Assembly: GCF_004005485.1 (NCBI RefSeq)
Contig: NZ_RZUL01000001.1
Span: 620,001-684,000, forward strand
Source: Sphingobium algorifonticola
GTDB taxonomy: Bacteria; Pseudomonadota; Alphaproteobacteria; Sphingomonadales; Sphingomonadaceae
Direction of reading: 5' to 3'
DNA: 64,000 nt
Shown here: in pieces, positions 8,983-16,800 of the stretch
Layout of the letters: each line of letters begins with the position of its first letter
How positions within the stretch are numbered: the first letter of the stretch is position 1
Position numbers and translations under genes: made by a program
The notes under the pieces: generated by a model
Told to the model about the DNA's origin: nothing
The model's input: only the letters and a program-made list of their open reading frames with translations
The model's database searches: none

Positions 8983-10884
8983 ATGGGGCTGGCGTTTCGC
9001 AGAGGATGTTCGGGTTCATCCCTGTCGTTCACCGGCACGTCCGCGTTGGCCATGGTCCCCTCGCGCCCCTCGATGTCATGCCCCTCGATATCATGCCTTG
9101 CGACGCTCATGGCTTCCGTCCTGTTGCCTGCAAGCGCCCTTGCGCAGACGGTGCCACCCCCCGGTCCGGTGCCGACCGGCGCACCGACGCGCGAGGAGAT
9201 CGAGCGCGGCGCCCTGCCTAGCGGAGAGACGCCCGCGCCATCCCGCCTGACGGTGGAGGGCGGCGTCGAACGGTCGCCCTGCCCGCTGGCCGATCCGCGC
9301 TATGCCAGCGTCACCGTCAATTTCGCCGATGTTCGGTTCGACAATCTGAAGGCCGTCGATCCCGCCAGCCTGCGCGATAGCTGGGCGGATCTGGCGGGGC
9401 GCGACGTGCCGATCGCCAGCCTGTGCGAAATCCGGGACCGGGCGGCGACGGCGCTGCGTGCGCGCGGTTTTCTGGCCGCCGTGCAGATGCCCGCACAACG
9501 GATAGAAAAGGGCGGCACCGTCGTTCTCGACGTGCTGATGGCGCGCCTCGTCAGCATCGAGGTGCGCGGCGACGCGGGCAATGGCGAGCGGATGATCGCC
9601 GCGCATCTGGAGGCGCTGATCGGGCAGCCTGCTTTCAACAGCATGATGGCCGAGCGGCATCTGCTGCTGGCCCGCGACATGCCGGGTTACGACGTGCGGC
9701 TGGCATTGCGCCCGGCGCGGACACGCGTGCCGGGCGAAGTGATCGGCGAAGTCCGCGTCACGCGCCGCGCCGTGCAGCTCGACGTCAACGTCCAGAATCT
9801 GGGGTCGCCCAGTGTCGGCCGCTTCGGCGCGCTCGCCCGGCTGCAAATCAACGACCTGACCGGCCTTGCCGACAGCACCGTCCTCAGCCTGTTTTCCACT
9901 GCGCAGACCAGCGAACAGACGGTGCTGCAATTCGGGCACAGCATGGGGTTGGGCAGCGACGGACTGCGGCTGTCGGGCGATTTCACTTATGCGTGGACCA
10001 AGCCGGATATCGTCGACCGGACCATCAAGTCCGAAACGCTGATCGCCAGCATCGCGTTGAGCTATCCGATCGTGCGGCGGCAGTCGCGCAATCTGGTCGG
10101 CGCCATCGGCCTCGACATTGTCGATCAGGATGTCGATTTTCGCGGTACCAACGCGACCACGCCGCTCAGCCGCGACCGGCTGCGCGTCGTCTACGCCCGG
10201 CTCGATGCCGAAGCGATCGACACCGCCAGCCTGACCAGCACCACCGGCTATTCCGCGGCCGAGCCGAAATGGCGGATCGGCGGATCGATCGAGGCACGGC
10301 ATGGCATCGCCGGGCTTGGCGCCAGCGACCCCTGCGGCCCGGCGGGGATCGCCTGCCGCGCCCCGCGCGTGCCGCTTGGCCGGCCGGAGGGCGATCCCAG
10401 CGCCTTCGTGCTGCGCGCCAATGGCTATGCCGAAGTGCGCCCGGTGCCCAATATTGCCTTCAGCCTTTCGCCGCGCGCGCAATATGCGCCGCACGCTCTG
10501 CTTTCCTATGAGGAAATGAGCGTCGGCAACTATACCGTCGGGCGCGGCTATGATCCGGGCGCGGCCATCGGTGACAGCGGTGTGGGCGTTGCGGCCGAAG
10601 TGCGCGTCGGCAGCATCATGCCGCGCAGCACGAAGGATCTGACGCTGCAACCTTATGCCTTTTTCGACGCCGCCTGGATCTGGAACCGGGATAGCGGCTT
10701 TGACGGGATAGACCCGCAGAAACTCTATTCGGCGGGCGGCGGACTGCGCGGCGCGTTCGGCAACCGGGCGCGATACGACCTGAGCGTCGCGGTGCCGCTG
10801 AAGAAAACGATATTCGAAACCACGCGCAGCGATGTGCGCGTGCTGCTGTCGGTGACGGCACAATTGATCCCCTGGAGGCGATGA
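8983..10884 (+). CDS. TpsB/FhaC/ShlB family outer-membrane transporter
   Basis: A protein of about 633 residues. Following a long leader ending LPASALAQ, a Pro-rich linker leads to a POTRA region (about residues 75-230), including SLCEIRDRAATALRARGFLAAVQMP. The C-terminal 380 residues are a TpsB-type 16-strand barrel with alternating strands (DVNVQNLGSPSVGRFGALAR). The conserved VGRGYDPG motif of loop L6 (VRGY/F class) is present near residue 525. It should secrete the TpsA encoded next, with which it overlaps by 4 bp (ATGA). The start is uncertain: ATG 8983 has AGGGGG 6 nt upstream, while ATG 9052 and 9109 would give shorter signal peptides. Confidence 0.9.
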   Translation: MGLAFRRGCSGSSLSFTGTSALAMVPSRPSMSCPSISCLATLMASVLLPASALAQTVPPPGPVPTGAPTREEIERGALPSGETPAPSRLTVEGGVERSPCPLADPRYASVTVNFADVRFDNLKAVDPASLRDSWADLAGRDVPIASLCEIRDRAATALRARGFLAAVQMPAQRIEKGGTVVLDVLMARLVSIEVRGDAGNGERMIAAHLEALIGQPAFNSMMAERHLLLARDMPGYDVRLALRPARTRVPGEVIGEVRVTRRAVQLDVNVQNLGSPSVGRFGALARLQINDLTGLADSTVLSLFSTAQTSEQTVLQFGHSMGLGSDGLRLSGDFTYAWTKPDIVDRTIKSETLIASIALSYPIVRRQSRNLVGAIGLDIVDQDVDFRGTNATTPLSRDRLRVVYARLDAEAIDTASLTSTTGYSAAEPKWRIGGSIEARHGIAGLGASDPCGPAGIACRAPRVPLGRPEGDPSAFVLRANGYAEVRPVPNIAFSLSPRAQYAPHALLSYEEMSVGNYTVGRGYDPGAAIGDSGVGVAAEVRVGSIMPRSTKDLTLQPYAFFDAAWIWNRDSGFDGIDPQKLYSAGGGLRGAFGNRARYDLSVAVPLKKTIFETTRSDVRVLLSVTAQLIPWRR

Positions 10885-13800
10885 TGGGCAAGTTGCGCCG
10901 ACGGCTGTTCACAACCTGCGCCACGGCCATCGTGATGGGCGGCATTGCGGGCATCGTGCCGCTGGATGCGCAGGGTGGCTTTCTGGGCAATGTGACCGGC
11001 ACCGTCGGCAGCCCCGGCATCTTCCGTGGCAGCATGGACATCATCGAAGTCAACAATCCGCAGACGATTGTCGACTGGCGGCCCAACGACCAGGTGGGCA
11101 CCGGCGCGATCGATTTCCTGCCCGATGGCAACATGGTGCTCTATCGCAACAATCCCAGCGCCGGGTTGACCAATTACACGGTCCTCAACCGGATTCAGCC
11201 CGTCGATGTCGCCACCGGCCTGCCGACGTCGCGCGTCATCGAACTGAACGGCACGATCCAGAGCCGCATCGACGGCGCACCGGGCGGTTCGGTCTGGTTC
11301 TACACGCCGGGCGGCTTCGTGGTCGGATCGACCGGCGTGCTCGACATCGGCAATCTGGTGCTCAGCAGCAACCCGATCGATACCACCGGCGGGCTGTTCG
11401 GCCCGGGCAACACCATCCGCTTTCGCGGCGCAGCGGGCAACGCCGCCGGGGTGACGATCAACAGCGGCGCGCAGATCACAGCCTCCGCCGCGAACAGCTA
11501 TGTCGCGCTCGTCGCGCCGCGCGTCGAACAGGGCGGCACCGTCGCCGTCAACGGATCGACCGCCTATGTCGCCGCCGAACAGGCCGATATCCGCATCAAC
11601 GGCGGGCTGTTCGATATTGCCGTGACAGTCGGCACGACCGACACCAATGGGGTCGTCCATACGGGCACGACAAACGGTCCGGCATCCACCAACAATCCGC
11701 CGTCTGCACCCGACAATCAGCGCGTCTTCATGGTCGCGGTTCCCAAGAACAACGCCCTCACCATGCTGTTGTCGGGCGATGTCGGCTATCCCGCCGCCGC
11801 CAGCGTCGCTCAGGAAAACAGCGCGGTCGTGCTGTCCGCGGGCTATGATATCGCCGGTGGCCTGATCGACGCACCGTCCAGCGGCGCGGGCACCGGCACC
11901 GCCAGCCTGTCGCTGGGTGCAGGCACATGGTCCTCCCCGGTCGATGCCGCGGCGAACAGCGCGATCACCATCGCGGGCGCGGGCCTCACGCGCTTTGCCG
12001 GGAACACGACGCTGACCGCGCTGGGCAGCATCGCCCTGACCGCCGGAATCGGGAAGACAATCGAGGCGCTGGGGGACCTGCGCCTTGTCGCGGGGAACGG
12101 CGCGATCGGCGGCGCGGTCGGCATATCCGCAACCGGCGGCAGCATCGTCGCGGCACCGGGCAGCGTCGCTGTCACCGGGCAGCTTGCGATCGACGCATCG
12201 GGCAACGGCAATCCGATCGTGCCGGACGCGACCGGCGGCAGCATTGTCATCAGCGCCAATGCCGCCGCCATCACGACCGGTAGTCTGGTGGCCAATGCCG
12301 CCGCCAATGCCAGCAGCGACAACAACCGGTCCGGCACCGCGACCGGCGGCAGCGTCACCCTGACGGCGACCAACGGCGCGACGCTTGGGCTGGGCAACGT
12401 CAATGTCGATGCCTCGGGCAACAGCCTGTTCACCAGCGTCCCCAATCAGATCGGCGGCAACGCGCAGGGTGGCGTGGTCCGCATCAACGCGACGGCCAGC
12501 ACGACCACGTTCGGCACGGTGGAACTGCGCGCCCAGGCGACCGGCGGCACATCGTCCACCGGGGCGGCGGGGCGCGCCACCGCAGGCGACATCTATGTCG
12601 ATCTGTCGGGCGGCACGCATAACTGGACGAGCCTGTTCGGCGACGTGACGAGCGCCATGGGCTATTCCACGAACGGCGGCCCGCTGGGCGGGTCGCTCCC
12701 CGGCGCAAACGGCATCAGCCTGGACGTCTACAACAACGCGCGCCTGGCCCTGGCGCAATCGGTGTCGCTCTATGGCGATACCGCGATCCTCGGCTTGGGC
12801 GGCAGCGCGCCGACGCCCGCGCAGGCCAGCACGATCGTCGCGCGTGCGCGCGATGGCGGCACCATTGCGGTGACGAGCGATTTCTTCGCACGCGCCGGTG
12901 TCCAGTCCAATCCGTTCAACCCCGGATCGCCGACATCAACCAGCGTCCCGAACGGATTCGGCGGGACGATCCAGGTCAGCGCCGAAGGCGGCACATTTTC
13001 CGCCGGGGGCCTTTCCCTGGCCGCCAATGCCGAAGGCCTGGGCGGCGCACAGTCCGGCGGCACGATGACCGGCGGCACCATTTCCGTTTTCGCCACCCGC
13101 AACAACGGTCTGCGCGGTGCGCTCTCGATCACCGATTGCGCCAGTTTCCTGTGCAGGCTGTCAGCCAACGGCATCGGGGCCACCGCCACCAACGGCACAA
13201 ATGGCACCGGCGGCAGCATCCTGCTCTACAGCAGCGATGCCGACCTCAGCATCCCCGGTGTACTGGAAATCACGGCGATCGGGCGAGCGGGCGGGTCGAT
13301 CGGTTCGGACGGCATTGTCGGCGCGACCGGCACCGGAACAGGCGGCCTGATCACGATCGAAAGCCGCTTCGGGGCGCTCGGCAATGGCATCCTGACCTTG
13401 GGCACCGTGGATGCCGGGGCCGACGGCTCGGCCACACCGCTGGGCGAAGGGGCCTTTTTCAACGAAGGGGACGGCGGGCTGGGCCAGGGCGGCACGATCG
13501 CCGTCAACCTGCTGGGCGGGCAACTCAATGCCACGACGATCACGGCGGCGGCACGGGGCATCGGCGGCGCGTCCGCGCTGAATTGCCCGACCTGCGGCAG
13601 CGGCGGCGGCACGACTGCCTTTGTGGCGGGCACGGGACAGGGCGGCAGCGCCACTTTCGTGCTCGGCGGCGGCACGGGCACGATCGGCACCATAGACATT
13701 TCCGCGACCGGCACCGGCGGCGCCGCGCAAAGCGGCGCGGGGGCGGCCGTCACCAGCGCGATCAGCGGCGCGGGGGTCGGTGGCACCGCCAGCTTCGAAG

Positions 13801-16800
13801 CGACCAGCGGCGCGCTGACGGTCGGCACCCTGCGCATCGGGGCGGAGGGAACCGGCGGCGAGAGCATCGACGTGATCGACGGCAACGGCGCAGACGGCAA
13901 CAGCGGCACCGGCGGCGTCGCCCGGTTCCGCATGGACAGCGGCACCACCGCCGCGGTTACCGTCACCAGCCTCCTCGTCGCGGCGTCGGGCACCGGCAGC
14001 GCGGGCGGCAACAGCGGCTTTCAGGAAGCCACTACCAGCTTCCGCGCGGGCAATGGCGGCGGCGGCACCGGCGGGGAGATCGATTTCCTTCTGGCAGGCG
14101 GCATCTTGTCCGCGCCGTCGATCACCTTGTCCGCGCTGGGCACCGGCGGCGCAGGCGGCGACAACGCGAACGGCGGCAACGGCGGCAATGCAGGCAACAG
14201 CACCGGCGGCACGGCACGGCTGGCCTTTTCCAGCGAAGGGCACAGCATCGGTTCCGTCACGGTATCGGCCGTCGGCACCGGCGGCGCGGCAGGCAACGCC
14301 CGCCGTGTGATCGGTTTTGATCTCAATGACGACCCGATTTACGCCTATGGCCCCGGCGCGGGCGGCAGCGGTGGCAATGGCACAGGCGGTACGGCGGCGT
14401 TCCTGCTCGATGTCGATCCGGTCTTCGCCAACCTGACCGTCGATGCCAGCGGCATCGGATCGGTCGGCGGTGTCGGCGCGACCGGCGGCACAGGCGGCAG
14501 CGGCTTTGGCGGCACGGGCGGCACCGGTGCGGATCTGACCGTGACGTTCGGCACGCTGACCGTCACGAACCAGCTGCGCGTGCTCGCACAGGGCACCGGC
14601 GGCGCAGGGGGAGACGGGTTCTCCGGGCGCGGCGGTGATGGCGGAAACGGCACGGGCGGCGATGCGGGGCTGACCGTCGCCGGGCCTTCGGCGCTGGTGC
14701 AGACGAACCTGCTGACGGTCAGCGCCGGTGGCCTGGGCGGCGCAGGCGGACGCAGCGGTGTACAGGGTGGCGCGGGCATCAACGGCACCAATGGCGGCGT
14801 GGCGCTGGGCGGCGCAGCGGCGGTACGGATTACCGACAACGGCACGATCGAACTGGGCGGCCAGAGCCGGATCAGCGCCGACGCGACCGGCGGTGCGGGC
14901 ACCATAGGCACAGGCAGCACCGTGGCCGGTAATGGCGGAGACGGCGGTGCCGGGGGCAATGCGACGGGCGGCAGTGCCCGCGTCCTGGCGGAAAACGGCA
15001 CGGTGCGCCAGACCGCACCCGGCACGTTGACGATCGCCGCCAACGCCACCGGCGGCCTGGGTGCGCCGGGCCTGCCCGACGGCGGCAGTGGCGGCGGCGG
15101 CGGAAACGCAACGGGCGGCATTGCCCAACTGGATGGGTCAAGCGCGGTGCTTGAACTCCAGACCGTGATCCTGTCGGCCAACGCGACCGGGGCGGCCGGA
15201 CGCGATGGCGGCAGCGGCGGCAATGGCGGCGTAGCGACCGGCGGCACGGCGGGCCTGGGCCTGTTCGACTTCACCGGATCGCCCGGACCGTCGGTCGCGC
15301 CGCTGGCGCCGGAAGCGACGATCGCATCGCTGGAGATCGCCACCGACGCGACCGGGGGCAGCGGCGGGAGCGGTACGACCGGCAACGCGGGCAGCGGCGG
15401 CGCGGCAACCGGCGGCACAGCGTCCGCCAGCGTCAGCGGGGCGACGGGCGCAACCGTCGCGGCGCTCGCCATCCGGGCGGCGGCGACCGGCGGCGCAGGC
15501 GGGCTGTCGGCGGGTCCGGGCCAGCCCGGCGCGGCAGGGGGCAATGCGCTGGGCGGACAGGCGCAGCTGAATGTGATTGCGGACGGCACACTCGATCTGA
15601 CCGGCGGGCTGGCCATCGCCGCCGATGCCACCGGCGGCGCAGGCAGCGGCGGGGCCACCGGCACGACCGGCGGGACGGGTGGACGCGGCGGCAACGGTCG
15701 CGGCGGCAGCAGCGGGCTGACGATCGATACCGCTACGCTGCGCACCGCCGCCTTCACGGCCAACAGCCTTTCGGCACGGGGCACCGGGGGCGCGGGCGGC
15801 ACCGGCGGGACCGGCAGCGCCACCGGGGCGAGCGGCGGCATCGGCGGCGATGGCGGGGAAGGCACTGGCGGGACCACGCAATTCAGCGCGGCCAACGGCA
15901 ATTTCGCGCTGGCCGACCTGACGATGGCAGCGAACGGCATCGGCGGTGACGGTGGAGCAGGCGGCACCGGGCCGGGCTTTCCCGGCAATCCCTCGGCCAC
16001 GCCGCCGATCCCCCCCAGCGGCCCGGTCCAGTCGGGCAATGGCGCGGGCGGCTTTGCAACGGGCGGCACGGCGCGCCTGCTGAACGGCGACGGCGGCACA
16101 TTGGCGACGGGTGCACTGCGCAGCATCGCGAACGTCGCGATGCAGGCCAATGGCGATTTCCAGACGGCTGGCGGCTTTGCCGGCGGCACACAGGGCGGCA
16201 GCATCGTCATCACCGACAGCAGCGGCGCCCCCGGCGGCGGCCTTTCGATCGGCGGTACGCTCGATGCCGAGGCTCTGGGCGCCAATTGCGCCTGCACCGG
16301 CATCGCGGTCGGCAGCAGCCGCAACAGCATTCGGGCGGGCAGCGCGACCTTCATCACCAACGACGCCCTGGCCTTCACCTTCGGTCTCAACGGGCAGTTG
16401 CGCACGACCGACGGCCTCCAGGCCTTTGGCGACGCATCGATCACGATCACCCAGACCGCGCTTGGCCCGGCGCTGACGCCCGGCCTGTTTGGCGGCTTCG
16501 TATCGCTCGAATCCTTTGGCGACATCACGGCCAGCCCGCTCGCCCGCATCCAGGCGACGAATGCGATCGCCATTCGCAGCTTCGACGGCGCGATCAACAT
16601 GACGCAGCTGACCGCGGGCACGACGATCGATCTGGCGACGAGCGACGATTTCATAGGCGTCGGAACGGCCAGCGCAGGCACCGGAATTACCATCGATTCC
16701 GGCGCGAACCTGATCGCCAATTTCCTGACGGCGGGCACCGGCGACATCGTGCTGACCAGCCGCGACGGCCAGACCCAGATCAGCAATTCTACCGCCGGGC

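Noticed and set aside
13550..16080. CRISPR array
   Set aside because: The repeats are variable, in frame and codon-periodic, without constant repeat/spacer lengths.
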